DNA from: Artemia franciscana
Taxonomy: Eukaryota > Arthropoda > Branchiopoda > Anostraca > Artemiidae
Length of the DNA stretch: 64,000 bases
Assembly (NCBI RefSeq): GCF_032884065.1
Contig: NC_088880.1
Span: 31,213,298-31,277,297 of the forward strand
Direction: 5' to 3'
Both the position numbers and the translations under genes were made by a program. The notes beneath the pieces were generated by a model that did not search any database, had not been told where the DNA came from, and was given only the letters and a program-made list of their open reading frames with translations. This document shows, in pieces, positions 1 through 12,029 of this stretch; position 1 is the first letter of the stretch, and the number at the start of each line of letters is the position of its first letter.

Positions 1-2219
1 GACGATATTTTGTTTGACGTCCATTTTTTACCCAATAAGAAATGCTTATATGTAAGTAAGTACGTAACTCCAGACTGTTAAATATTGCAATATATACTAA
101 TATGCAATATGTACTGACTTTTAGCAAGCGAAATTTTGCAAAAAATATATCTAAGAAAACATTTTAGCCACACAACATTTATTGTATAAACGTAAGTGCC
201 CAATTGCTTTGTAAATATCATACAGCTTAAGTAGCCTTTTTTGTCTAGTTACAAAAACATTTAACCAGTTAAAACATTAAACATTTAGGACATAAAATAT
301 TTAATAAACAAGCGTTTTAAAAACTATAATTTCGTTAAAAAAATTAAGTAACACTACTGTAATGAAATAACTCATAAATTGTTAGGGTGGTATTTTTGTG
401 CTGTCTACTCCTTACAAAAATTTAATTTTGATGAGTAAACAAATAAAATTTGTTTTGTTTCTTACAAAAAAAAATATTAAACTTCAATAATGGTAAAAGT
501 ATTGATAGAAACTGTAATTTGTTGCTCATTACATAAAGCAATTGATATGTTGAATATAATCTTCCAGTTAAATATAAAATGATCACAAACGACAACAAAA
601 CTACAATAATATCCAAGATTTAAAGGGCTAAACTATCACAAAAAGAGGGAGGGTGTTCTTTCTTTCAAAACAATTAAAAGATTAAAATATTGAGTGTTCT
701 TTTTTTAAATGATCTATATTTTGAGCTGCTAATGTTTTATTTTTTTTAAATAATAAAAAAAGAGAAAATGACAATATATACAACATTACAGGAAAGAAAA
801 AAAATCTGGCTCATTTATGAAGTAATTTATAAAATAATTAAATTTGCAAATTTCAACATAATTTTAGTCTCTTAAAGGAGTAATTTTGAGTCGATTTAAC
901 TCAAACTAGTACAAAGAAATATGTACATGAATTCCAAGAACCTCTTCCTCCGTGGAATGCTGTCCCTGGAAAATCCTCAGGAAAATCGTTTGTCCCGAGG
1001 ACGATTCCCTTTGACTAGTTCAGCCTGCTCCTCCCAGAAAGAAACTTTTTTGAACGCTTTTTCTTATGCATTGTAGTTAAATGAAGCATTAAAATCTCAG
1101 AAGTATTTTTTATAATTATGAGAGAGATATCACCCAGCAGCACTTTTATTCAAGCCTGGTCTAAATGAATGGAGATGAAACATTTTTTCCTATACCACTT
1201 CGCCCATCCCATAAACGCATGTCCTCTTGCATATATATGTGATGACTCACAGAGAATTAGTAAATTTAGGCATTGAAGTGTGCCTTTTAAGGCACGTGAT
1301 AACCTCTTTCCCCGTGAAAGGACTTACTGTCCATCCCTCATAATATCTGATGTGTAAGTATCTATAGCTGAACATAATTAATGAAAAATGTAGCTAATTA
1401 TTTTAGTTGTTAAGCCAATCATTAATATGATAAATATATATATTCACTATTTAGCTCATATGGGCTAGACCAGGTGTCTTTCCAGGAACGATGTGCCAAA
1501 ATATGGCACTTCTTTTTCTGCAACTGGGAAGCTGAATTGGTAGTTTTCTTATGCTCATAATATGGATTGGCTATTTCAGAATTGTCAATCAATGGCAAAT
1601 TTTACTATCTTTGGTGCAAAACCGTATTATAGCGGCAAAAAATTAGAAAACACCACTTTCGGAAAATACAATCTTTTTATCTCTGAAAAAAGGCCCACTC
1701 CAGATTTTCAAGTACCATGAGTTCGGAACGATCTACCCTGCGGTAAACAAAAAGAAAAGAAAAATTCAACATACGATTCAAGCTCAAGACGCACAAAAAT
1801 TATTACAAACAAGACTTTGACTACGGCCCCCATCCTTTACTATAAAGATCTAACGAATACTGTGTTAATCTTTAACTGCTAAGGTTTAAGCAATAAATTT
1901 GCATGAAATATCAAATATTTAGTTTCTTTTTTTAGTTCTTAAGATGACTGTTCCAATCACTTTCCGATGACGGGCAAATACAGTTTTCAAACAAATTATT
2001 GTACAAATACTTTCTTATGTACTTGTTGTAACATTGAAAACAAAACTGAGGATTGCAGTTAAATAAAATTCTCAACTGATGATTTTTCAGCAATTAACAT
2101 CATTGTATAGCAAATATTCGTTTTGAATTTATTAGTTCTTTCCAAGGCTGTTCAAGACATATTCGTGACACATAGAGCATATTCAAGACACATAGCATAT
2201 TCATTTTCAGTTTTTATGT
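1..2219. other. gene-free AT-rich DNA
   Basis: No reading frame here shows a recognisable domain. The open frames are short and dominated by Phe, Leu and Lys codons, as expected by chance in AT-rich DNA. A slightly GC-richer patch lies at about 930-1060 without a coding pattern that I can recognise. Confidence 0.6.
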
Positions 2220-3000
2220 TAGTAACTGTTGTATGATTGTTTTCTGAAATTGTTTATTTATATTTGGTTCGCTTCGTTTTATCTCTGGTCATTTTGAGTT
2301 TGAATCATAATAGAAATTAATTTTTGCTGAAATTTAGCGTAATTTCATCTTTTTTTTTCTTTGATAAACATATTTTTTGGATTTTTTTTTATTAATTTCT
2401 GTTCGTTCTTGATTGCCCGGTATTTAGCTAACTATGGCCTATATTATCGGGGGTAGAGATTTAAATTGTTTATGTAATATCTCTGGAATTTATTTTTACT
2501 TATCATTGAAAAGCTTCTTTTTTGGAAAGTTTTTTTTTTAATAAATTTCTGTTCCGTTTTGACTGCCAAATTTTTAGGTTTAGTTAATATACCGGATATA
2601 CCTCTAGCTTGTCATGTCTTTAGCGTAAGAATTGAAATATAGAAATCTAATTTCTTAGTTCTAATTAGTGGCTTTTGGTTTATTTCAATACCTCCTTTAC
2701 ATTCCCAAAAATGTAATCTAAATACCATCAGCCTTTCTTGGAAGATTTCAGATACATTCTTTTTGTAATTGAGACGAACATAGTATATTTTATTAAACAT
2801 TTTTACTCTTAGCCACTCTTAAGATATTGCAGATATTATCCCTTAATAAAATGAATGAACAGAGTTTCTCTTTGTTCAGTTCGAAATCCCTTTAATCATT
2901 TTCTGAAAGTTCTAGCACTGATCAAAATACCCTGAGAGTTTCAGCTTAGTGCCCTCAGACCTTCTGAGATATTGCTCATGCGCTCTTCTAACAATTAGTT
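2220..3000 (+). repeat. old dispersed repeat, copy 1
   Basis: This stretch shares ordered blocks with 43331-43665, 44325-44890 (inverted) and 45290-45660. Shared landmarks are a T-rich run leading to ATTAATTTCTGTTCGTTCTT, then a motif of the type TTAGCTAACTATGGCCTAT, then CTAGC..TGTC..TAGCGTAA, then a block near 2680 resembling GGTTTATTTCAATACC. The part at 2930-2990 (GTGCCCTCAGACCTTCTGAG) matches the reverse complement of about 43985-44030. No protein is encoded. It looks like an inactive, very diverged interspersed repeat of unknown class. Confidence 0.6.
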
Positions 3001-4237
3001 TGTACGTTATATGTTTTGATTTTGTTTAAAATCCCTTAAAAATCAGTAAAATTAGTCGCAAGTGAATTTGGTACCAGTCGCTAGCAGTCGCCGTCACAGT
3101 CACAAGTTGTTGCCGTCGGACATACTCATTGTTGCAGTTGCAAATGGTCTCATTTGCACTTGCAGTAGTAGTGGTAATAAGTAGTGAGGGGGGCAATACT
3201 TTAAAATGGTCCATAACAACTACTCTTTTCCTCCTTAATGGTTTAAGATCATGAAGAAGTTTAACATCGATTCCCTCAAGACACAGGAGTTATTAATTTT
3301 CTTCAAGGTGGAGGTGCAAGCTACATAATAGGGAGTGTTTTCTAAAAGATGCAAGTGCTTGTTACGTAATAGCGATATTTTCTTAGAGATATCTTTAGTC
3401 AATATGTTTAAAATCGTACGAGGGCTAGGAAAAACCGTCAGGGCCCTGTCATTTCAAGGTGCAAAGATAAATTTAATATGATTGTTTTTTGATCGTTTAG
3501 AAACCGAAGGGTTTAGGGGAAAACTTTGAGACCCCTTGCAAAATCATGTTTTCTTTGCTTGTTACGTAATATGACTTATTAGAGTTTGCTAATCGAGCGG
3601 GAGAGTCTACATAATTTTTAATGCTTACTTATGTTGAGGGTGATGCAATCTTGCGTGACTTGGTATATTTATTGGAAATGACACAATCTCGCAAGACTTG
3701 TTTCTTTAGCTGCCCGTGGATAATCCCGGTTGACACTGAGGACGGTACATACAAGCGCTGATACATAATCTTTCAAAAGATGTTTCATTTTGTTCAATAT
3801 TACTCTTTTTTTTTATTTTCTTCCAGATATTTTTCTTCGAGAAATTTTCCTCAGGGGACTATTACATTCCAAAGATTCTTTTCCGCCATAGAATCCAAAT
3901 AAATTTCCCACCCAATGGAACTTTGCACTTGACCGCTGGACCGAAAAAGCCTTCCTTAGTATTATAATTTGGGAAATACTTTCTACTTTATAATCTATTC
4001 TACGCAATGAGAATTCCCTGCATAGCTCCAAGAACAATTAAATGGATCACATGTTTAAGCATCCCAATACCATTGACTGTTGATCTATTAGACACATTTA
4101 CCTAATAAATTCTATCATTTTAAATATTGATACTAGTAAAATCACATTTTAAATGGGCTTAAAGTATTAGACTTTATGGACCAGAAGCCTCTCTACTTAC
4201 AACAGTAATAATAAGAAAAATGTCAAGAAAAAAATGT
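3001..4237. other. gene-free DNA
   Basis: Nothing recognisable was found. A short imperfect simple-sequence patch of GTCGC, GTCGCC and GTTGCC triplets occurs at about 3055-3140. Confidence 0.5.
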
Positions 4238-4485
4238 AAAAAATGGCTAGGACAAACAGGAAAGGTGACAAGACAATTTCTTGTTTAACACCAGAAAGGA
4301 CACGAAAGTAGCCTGAACTTCTTTTTGTCGTTTTAACACAGCATTTAGAGTCTTCGTATAGAGCCATTATGAGGGCTACCGACTTCTCAGGGGTCCCATA
4401 AAAGGTTTGTCATTTCTATAAAGTCTCGCGAAGCTGTGAGTCAAAGGCCTTTTCAAAGTCTATAAATGTCACGCACAATTTTTTA
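4238..4485 (-). pseudogene. non-LTR reverse transcriptase relic
   Basis: Read on the minus strand, about 80 codons match the reverse transcriptase palm of RTE-like non-LTR retrotransposons. First comes a motif A block reading VTFIDFEKAFDS (around 4440-4474). A frame change follows, then a segment beginning YGTPEKSVALIMALYEDSKC and a motif B block LSGVKQEIVLSPFLFV. The normal motif B has QG where this copy has QE, so it is mutated. The catalytic FADD box is missing because the relic stops at about 4238. The order of blocks is the same as in the better preserved RTE-like copies at 19934-20985 and 47280-50450. No full element surrounds it; it is a short dead fragment. Recognition of the family is firm, the exact clade is not. 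Confidence 0.75.
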
Positions 4486-4532
4486 CGCCACTGTCGGCTA
4501 TTATCTATTAATAACATTGGGGTGAACATCAA

Positions 4533-4580
4533 ATGGGTACATGAAGGTCCAGGACCTTCATATACCCTTCATGTACCCAT
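4533..4580. repeat. nested perfect hairpin
   Basis: The 15-base arm ATGGGTACATGAAGG (4533-4547) is repeated as its exact reverse complement at 4566-4580. Inside it, 4542-4560 is another palindrome (TGAAGGTCC, one centre base, GGACCTTCA). The two palindromes share bases, so two alternative hairpins are possible. It lies just outside the reverse transcriptase relic and may be the end of a foldback repeat. Confidence 0.8.
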
Positions 4581-4599
4581 GTCAAAAAAAATTGATTTG

Positions 4600-5354
4600 A
4601 TTTCATGGCGACTACCATAGGTTTAGGGTTTTGTCTCATTTTCAGTTATTATGGACTGGAATTCATGTATTTGGCGATTTAGTCTTTGTCTAAAATTGTA
4701 TTTTGATTTAGTATTTTAGTTAATCTGGGCTACAGTTTGTTCGGTACTCTAAACTTTACTTTCTTTACGACCTTCTCCAACTCTAGTTCGGGACAACCTG
4801 CTTTCCGTTTGGCCTCAGACGGTTGGCCAACAAGGACAATCTTTGGCTATCGGTCATCCTACATCAGCCAATGGAGTACCATAGGCCATAGTTTCTTCTT
4901 TTCTTTCTGTTAATTCTTCAGTCACTATCGGCAATTGTTTGTTATTTAATATAAGATTCCCCTGACTTGCAACCATACAATTCCCTTATGTAACTTTTCA
5001 GTTACTATGGGCTAGAAGTGGCGACTTATTACAACTTTTTGTTATAAGTTTTTATTTTTCAGGTGAGCAGAAATAATAGTCATCATTAACAGATAGCAAT
5101 ATTTACTCATTAGGCAGTTTTTATTAACGTATTTCTTAACTTTTGGTTAATGTGAGCTGCGTTTCATCTATTACTAGATAGCAACTAGAGATGCAAAAAT
5201 GATATTTATACGATTATTTATTATAGTGTTTAAGGTGCTATGGGCGAGTCGTTGTTTACTATAATTTTGCTTAAAGTTCCCTTATTTTTAAATTTCAGTT
5301 ACTATGGCCTATAGTTCGTCCTTTTATATAATTGTAATTGAAAAAAAATTGAAC
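4600..5354. repeat. degenerate recurring TACTATGGGCTA motif
   Basis: Variants of a motif close to CAGTTACTATGGGCTA recur at about 4643, 5000, 5238 and 5297, with weaker forms at 4719 and 5145. The spacing is irregular (roughly 60-240 bases). The same motif appears in the dispersed repeat at 2220-3000 (TAACTATGGCCTAT near 2430) and at 43430. The region is probably made of decayed pieces of that repeat family. No gene was seen. Confidence 0.4.
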
Positions 5355-5550
5355 ACGTAAGCTCCTTATAATTTTTTTATGCAACCGTGACTAATAGTAG
5401 GAGAAAAATAAGTTTTGACCAGGAAAAAATTGGTACAGAAATGGTTTCTTCACCATCCAGACCGGAAAAAAATGCTTAACAACATATCAAAAATCTAAAT
5501 CTCTAGCTCGATGCGAAATTGTTTTTTTTTAATGTTTTTATTTATTTTCT
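5355..5550. repeat. left inverted-repeat arm of the 5.4 kb transposon
   Basis: Two strongly conserved cores are present. GACCAGGAAAAAATTGGTAC and the bases after it (5417-5442) match the reverse complement of 10762-10791. ACAACATATCAAAAATCTA to GCGAAATT (5479-5520) matches the reverse complement of 10685-10725 over about 42 bases with few differences. The spacing between the cores is 36 bases in both arms. Weaker similarity extends outward (TAGTAGG, CGTAAGCT) and inward (T-rich run, TGTTTTT). Confidence 0.85.
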
Positions 5551-5944
5551 CAAAAATCGGGAAAAAAATTAAAACGTAAACTATAATGTTTTACACATCT
5601 TTTTAGATCAGCTTTTGGCTCTGAATTCATTTCTGATACTCATTTCGTTACCTGACCAAAAGAAAAATATTTATCAGCAAAAAAAAAATGGGGAAAAAAA
5701 CCGTGTCTTTGGGGAAAAAAACTCTTACCAGCGTTGTAGTCTATTTGGCTATGTAAACGAAAGGCTTAGAAAAAAAAGACTAAACAACAATAAACAGGAA
5801 TGACGAAACACCTCAGCGCCAAACACCATGAGACAAGGTAGGTTCTAACTTAATGTGTTCAGAGAAAAGCTTTTATCTTATTTTTCAAACATATAAAAAT
5901 TGCACTTCATCAAAATATAGGAACTAGATTTTTCATCATCACAG

Positions 5945-8900
5945 TTAACTGTTATTCTTCTTCACTAAGTTCTTCTTCTTGAAACTTCGAATTGTGCACG
6001 AGCTTCCCTTACAGGCACGGCATGCTATAGTACACTCAAGTCCGTTTTTCTTACAGGTACACTTTTCACTATCACAGCCGTCAATACGAAACGAGCATTT
6101 GATAATTTTCAGCAGCTGAGACGGAGCGGCAGGGAAATCTGTTTTTATTGGTGCAAAAACTTCGTTATCCTGCAGTTTCCATCCCAGGCGTAAAGGGTCT
6201 ACTGGGTTTCCGAGCCAGATTTGAACTTGGCAGTAGACACGTAGCGAGTGGTACTTCGCTGCTGCCTGAGTCGGTGGCAGTTCTTGTGGATGCACGAAAG
6301 TGGTGGCAGTCCTCACTTTTCTGTGAAAGATTAGCTTTCTGGCAGTGTCCAGGTTCGAAACATCAGGGCAACCGTACAGTATCAACAATGCTCGCTCTCC
6401 TGCTGCCACAATGTCGTCAAGCGATGCGAGCTTGTCGCTAAATATAGCAGCGCTGTCCCCGAAACTCTTGTTGGAAAGTAGCAGCTGAACGGCTTTGCCC
6501 TTTCCTATTCCGTAAAGGTGAGAGGTTGGGTCACAACCCAGCACGGCATGACAGAACGGTATCAGATTGCTGACATCTGTTCCTAGCTTCTGCTTCATCT
6601 CACTAATATCCCAAGCTGAACTAGTACCGCCAAACTTAGCTTCAGGTGAGAAATATAAACGCCCGGAAAGCGAATGTGATCGACTGATCAGAAGAACCAA
6701 GATGTCAGTATCATCAGCAACCACGATTGTGTCTGTAAGACTAGCAGCTTCTACGGCTTTTTCTACAATAAGAACGTCGGCGTCTCCTTCCGAGTGGAAA
6801 ATTCGGAAACCAACGGCTTCCAAATGGTTGCCGAGCAGCTTCAGGAAACGTCCTTTGTTTGCCTTACATGAAAGAAACTCTTCTTTCTTCATGCAAGAGG
6901 GTCATCTCTTCGGTGAAAAAGACTTGGCGGCCAACCATCCTTGCTCGACGTAAATGGGTAGCATCTTTGATTGCTAGACCACCTTCATATCCGTCAAACA
7001 CAACGATCGCACTAGGGTACTTTGCTTGTACGTAATAGAAGTATGAAGCAAAGATGACCTTGAAGGTTGACCCTACCTTCCATGAAACTCGATGTAGAAG
7101 AGAACCACCACCCAAGACGATGTTACACGCAGAAGCAGGTCTTGAGGGTGACTGAGTCTCAATCCCGCAAGCCAGAAAGATCGCTTTTGCAAGCTCTGGC
7201 TTATCTGCTTTTCTCATAAGGCCATCGCTTTCGAAAAGAGAAGGAGGAATCGTACAAAGTTCGTACTTGAAGTATTCTTCTCGGAGGTAAGTTCGTTGGG
7301 CTACTTTTATAAACCGCTGGAAAAGGAGCGCTAGATCTATGTGCACTACCACAGAGGACCCCGCCTTTTTGGCATTCATTAGGGTCACTTGTTCTGTTTT
7401 CTTGAAGACTTGCTCCTTCAAGGTTTTTCCCGTCATCTTACATAGAATCAACTTTCCAGCCACATCGGCCTCGTCAACATTAACATCTTGGGAAGATGTT
7501 ATGCCGTTGGCAATGTTTCTAAGCTGATTGTCACCTCTGAACGGAGAAGATTCTCCGAAGTATCTGACGAGCTTCTGGGTATCGTCGAAGTCACGCTCCT
7601 TTCTACTGGAACTCATGTCGCGGTGCTGCTCACTTGTCGAGTAACCAATTTTTGTCAAATTTTGCATCAAGAGGTTGATCTCCAGGCATGCTGGTCTTGA
7701 CAGAACCCAAATGGCTCTCTGCTGTTCTGTCATCCCACCTCCAGTTGTAAGACCGCCCGATGTTTTGAGACTTCTCATATACTCCTGCTCGATGACAAGA
7801 TCTGCCGAGAGCCCAGCCCAGCGTCGCTCTGATCTTCTAATGGTATGACCTTCCTGTTCAAATGCTTCGAAGATTGGTGGGTGACTAGTTTGAAGCTTAG
7901 CCATCTCTTGCTGGTATATCCAGACCGACTTCACATAGAGGTTATGTCCAGATACTGCTAGAAACGGAAGCATCTCTACTGCAGATTGTAGGTGCAAATC
8001 CAACAGGCCTAGTCTCTCGGCACGTATGAACTTAAGCAGTATCCCAATCATGTCAAGATACTGAAACCAGAGCATCACAGTTCTCTGAGTCAGCAGGTCT
8101 TGGCGTCTCTGCTTGAGAAAGTTTTCAAGGTGCTTGAGCTGGGGATCATGACTGAGATCTTCGGGTGGGAGGTATCCATCCAGTACGTTAGCGAAGACAG
8201 TAGACATGTCTAGAGACGTCAACGTCGCTTGCTCTTCTTCGAGGAGATGTGCATATATGGCCGAGCTCACGAGAATGTGAGCTCGAACAGCTCTAGAAAT
8301 CACTTTTCCAGAAAGAATGTGCGGCACTGCACCAGTCGCGTATACCAATTCCAGAACCTCTTTCAGACCAGAACCTTCCATGAGGTGTCCTATGCATCCG
8401 ACGAAACTCATCATCAAATGAAAACCGCCTAACTTGAGAACAATACTACTCAGCTCATTCGTCGTGTCGGACTTGCGGGTCTTCATAGACTTCCACCAGA
8501 GCGGCTGATCAAATGTGATAACGGGTGTGAATCCGTAGGTTCTGCCTTGCGAAGCTACAAAGCGCAAGGTTGAGTAAAGGCAGGATTCGTTGCTAGACGG
8601 GAGGTCAATCATGGGCAAAAACAAGACGCTTGCCTTGGTGCGAAGGTTTCCTGTTTCATGATGTATTTGGTTAGAGAAAACTGACTGCATGAATCCATTC
8701 CAGCTCGGCCTTGGGAGATTCAGGAACCCGGTAGCTAACCAGTGCTGATCGAGTGAGGCATACGGGTCGTTGACATTTTTGCCAGGGATCTTCTCATATT
8801 GCAACTTTGAAAGCACTGTCTCACTTAAGCGGTAAGGGTAGATGGGAATTTTTCCTTTTTGGGCTACTTCATCTAATGAAACTTCAACTCTCGGAATGGG

Positions 8901-10343
8901 CGATCGGCTGTTAATGAGAGGAGGCGTGACTGTTGCTAGCAGAGCCATCCCATGGAAAGTATTTCTTCCGTCCATCGTGCAAACATCGTGATCTGCATTA
9001 TCAGCTACATGCTGCACAGCATGTGCGGATGTAACTCCTGCAAGGCTAGATTCATCATGGACTGATACACAGCGTTTAAATTTCTGGACTTCAGCTTAGG
9101 AGGAGCAGAATCCATGGCTGCGTAAAGTGTCAATAAGAAATCTGGACTTGAAATGGTGATCCAGTTGCACTGCTAAGCCTAGTTGCAGTGGACAAATGAG
9201 GGCACGCGGGCGAGCTGCTTGAACGATGGAGTTGCCAATGGCAAGCACTTTGAAGGAAATATCGGTTCCAACGAATATTTCATCTAAGAACACCATTAGG
9301 CTATCAGGTAGAGAGCCTTCCAGCTGTTCTCCAGAAGAAATCTGCTTTGCGGTCATATATGATTCCTTCTGTGCTGGCAGTCCTTTGATATCACTTTTGA
9401 TAATCTTTGCTGCTGCTCTAATGAGCTTGATTTTCTCACTCTCTTCGTTATCGGTTTTGTCCAAGTAATAAAAATTCTGGAGTATTGCTGATGCTTTTTC
9501 TTTGAATGTCACCACGTCAGCCTTACCGTCAATAGTTGCAAATACTAGCTGGTCATAGAAATATTCCAGAAGCTCGCTCTTCAAGTACTTGTTACAGTAC
9601 GGTTCAAGGTCTGTCCCATTCAAAATCTCTCCCATTTTAACAACAAGTTCACTGACTGTATACTGTTCTTCGTCATTTTCTTCGAAAAAAGTAGCCAGCT
9701 TCAAAAACGCCTGATATCTTTCATCGTGACCTGGCCTCCCCCTTTTTGGACGTTTTTTTATCTGGCTCAGTATCTTCGAGTATTCCAAAAAGTTCTTGCG
9801 TCGCAAATCTGGCTGGAAGGCTCTTATTTAATCGAAACATAGAAGAACAGGCTGCGTGATAAATGGCGTCAACTGCGTGCAGGTCTGACACTGCACATAT
9901 TCGGCGGAAAACGTTATTTGACCAATCATCATCACGGCTTTTGCACACTGCCTTTATACTCTCTCTAAAGTCTTTAGTCCGAACCTTGTACCACTCGTGT
10001 CCTTTTCTGTGGGTAGTGTGGAGATTTATCCTTGTAGTGCAGAAAAAGCAACACTCTTGGAAGTTGAAACTTGGAGTCCGTGATCGGAGTACCACTTTTT
10101 CTGCTTCCGTCTTTCTTGCAAGGTTCGTCGTCTCTCATTCTCAATTTTCGACAGGTATATTTTGTTTGTGAAAGTCTTTCTGCAAGCAACATGGACTTGG
10201 TTCCCTGCCTCGACAGAGATGCTGGTACCGCTCGTTTTGCTAGCTTCATTGATCGCCGTAGCTCCTTTTTCTGCCAGTACCGACGATTCAGAGGTGTCTA
10301 TTGAAAGTTCACAAAGGGGACATAAAACTGCGGTCTCAGCCAT
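5945..10343 (-). pseudogene. transposon protein with XPG/FEN1-like nuclease and CXC domain, broken
   Basis: The gene runs from the methionine at 10343 to a stop at 5945, about 1,460 codons in five open pieces. The start has CPLC and later HVACRK, then a second cysteine set CCFFC with YHAACSSMF, both zinc-binding in style. The middle holds a TMDGRNTFHGM block and a RRSERRWAGLSADLVIEQ block that may be part of the transposase core. Next comes a nuclease of the XPG/FEN1 (PIN-like) fold: VFDGYEGG with downstream Lys/Arg, then SEGDAD, VVADDTDILVLL and GCDPTSHLYGIGKG. These supply the expected acidic metal ligands and the DNA-binding turn. The C-terminus has eight cysteines in CXC (tesmin/TSO1) style, starting CTCKKNGLEC. 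Breaks: one base missing from an A5 run (10096-10100), one extra in an A7 run (9753-9759), an in-frame TAA at 9096-9098, and a frameshift near 6885-6893 inside the nuclease. A good splice acceptor (TTCTCTTTTTTAG) sits directly before the ATG, so an upstream leader exon is possible. Confidence 0.8.
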
Positions 10344-10649
10344 CTAAAAAAGAGAACTGGGAATAAGTGAGCTGTCGGTGAATGTTACAACGAAAACCCT
10401 CATTCTGAACCGAAAAATTCGTGCTCCTCTTCGAAAAATACCCCGTGATCGTGTGTCGCTTGATTTTTTTTTTTTTTTTTTTTTTTTACTTCATACAAAA
10501 ACAAAAACAAAACATAAAAAGAATTCAATGACTAAACGTGATGTTTCTGTCTAATAAAAGAGCACAAAAACAATCGTTTCTTAAAAGGGAAACCATCAAT
10601 AAATTACTTTTCTTTTCACGGTTCCTCATTCTCGGATTCTGGAAATATC
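10344..10649. other. upstream region of the transposon gene, with poly-T run
   Basis: This is non-coding DNA between the gene start and the right inverted repeat. It contains an uninterrupted T run of about 24 bases at 10466-10489 and CAAAAACAAAAACAAAAC-like simple sequence. A promoter and a leader intron for the minus-strand gene would be expected here, but I cannot point to a specific element. Confidence 0.4.
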
Positions 10650-10840
10650 TAAAAAATAGGCACAAAAAACGTGAAAAAAAAGGGAATTTCGCAACGGGAT
10701 GGAGATTAGATTTTTGATATGTTGTAGAGCTCTCTTTTCTGAACACAATGATGCAAAAACAATTTCTGTACCAATTTTTCCTGGTTCGACCATTTTTTTC
10801 CGTATCTTTCCCCTACTATAAGAAAGGGAAAAGCCTACGC
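10650..10840. repeat. right inverted-repeat arm of the 5.4 kb transposon
   Basis: This is the partner of 5355-5550 in inverted orientation, carrying the same two cores (10685-10725 and 10762-10791) with the same 36-base gap. It lies about 300 bases upstream of the first methionine of the enclosed minus-strand gene and so may also contain its promoter. Confidence 0.85.
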
Positions 10841-11561
<721 letters not shown>

Positions 11562-11615
11562 CAAATATAGTTTGAACAAAGTTACACACTAGAAATTTCA
11601 GATAAAAATACAGAA

Positions 11616-11621
11616 TTTATT
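11616..11621 (-). promoter_or_regulatory. polyadenylation signal of the terminal exon
   Basis: AATAAA on the minus strand lies downstream of the stop codon at 11775. It is the first canonical signal found after that stop, just before the (AT)n tract. Confidence 0.45.
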
Positions 11622-11774
11622 CCCGAAACCATAGATGTATAAATTAAATCAAATTTAAACCCAAAAATTCAGAGGTTCATTAAAGTCACAAAAGTTCAAC
11701 ATAATTTTTGCATATACAATTTATAACGTTTGTAAATACAAAATAAATGCTAATTTCAAAAGTTCAATGGTTCA

Positions 11775-12026
11775 TTAACGTCCCAAAAGATTATTTTCTC
11801 TGCAATCACAAAAAAGTTCATCGTCCGGGCTTGGAGACATGGCGGCCGGAGGGCAAACTTTAGCTGTATCCTCTTTTTTATCTTTGCATTTACATAATAA
11901 GCCGGTTTTATCTAATTGGCATGGATCAACAACCAAAGGATTGCACATAGGTTCTTTTATTCCAGCAGGGGGGAAGCATCGAAGGATATTTGTCACTTGT
12001 ACTCCTGCCTGTTGTGTCACTGTAAT
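11775..12026 (-). CDS. probable terminal exon of a host gene, cysteine-rich C-terminus
   Basis: On the minus strand a strong acceptor (T-rich run, then CTTCAG) ends at 12027, followed by an open frame in phase 0. It begins ITVTQQAGVQVTNILRCF and ends at TAA (11775), giving 83 codons. The translation is non-repetitive, rich in Cys and Pro (for example CKCKDKKED and CPPAAMSPSPDD), and GC-richer than its surroundings. A polyadenylation signal AATAAA lies about 155 bases further on (11616-11621). None of this resembles a transposon protein I know. The eight spaced cysteines suggest an extracellular or disulfide-bonded tail, but no family was recognised. The phase and sense of the sequence fit the exon ending at 38833, which finishes in TITVTTDITT. 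Confidence 0.6.
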   Translation of the reverse strand: MTVTQQAGVQVTNILRCFPPAGIKEPMCNPLVVDPCQLDKTGLLCKCKDKKEDTAKVCPPAAMSPSPDDELFCDCRENNLLGR

Positions 12027-12029
12027 CTG

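Larger units (their letters stand above)
5355..10840 (-). mobile_element. 5.4 kb DNA transposon with XPG-type nuclease gene
   Basis: A long imperfect inverted repeat (about 5355-5550 and 10650-10840) encloses one minus-strand gene at 5945-10343. The gene sits nearly symmetrically, some 400 bases inside one arm and 300 inside the other. No reverse transcriptase, integrase or retroelement tail is present, so this looks like a cut-and-paste type element. The product combines an XPG/FEN1-like nuclease with a CXC cysteine cluster. XPG nuclease domains are known in the Academ superfamily of DNA transposons, which makes an Academ-like element the best guess. I could not fix the outer ends or a target-site duplication. 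The gene is broken, so this copy is likely inactive unless the indels are sequencing errors. Confidence 0.65.

Noticed and set aside
5003..5310. Recurring TACTATGGGCTA motif taken as transcription factor sites
   Set aside because: The motif is part of the old dispersed repeat family and shows no regular spacing or nearby promoter.
6148..10347. Plus-strand open frames of 60-128 codons inside the transposon gene
   Set aside because: They lie opposite the long minus-strand coding sequence and have no domains of their own.
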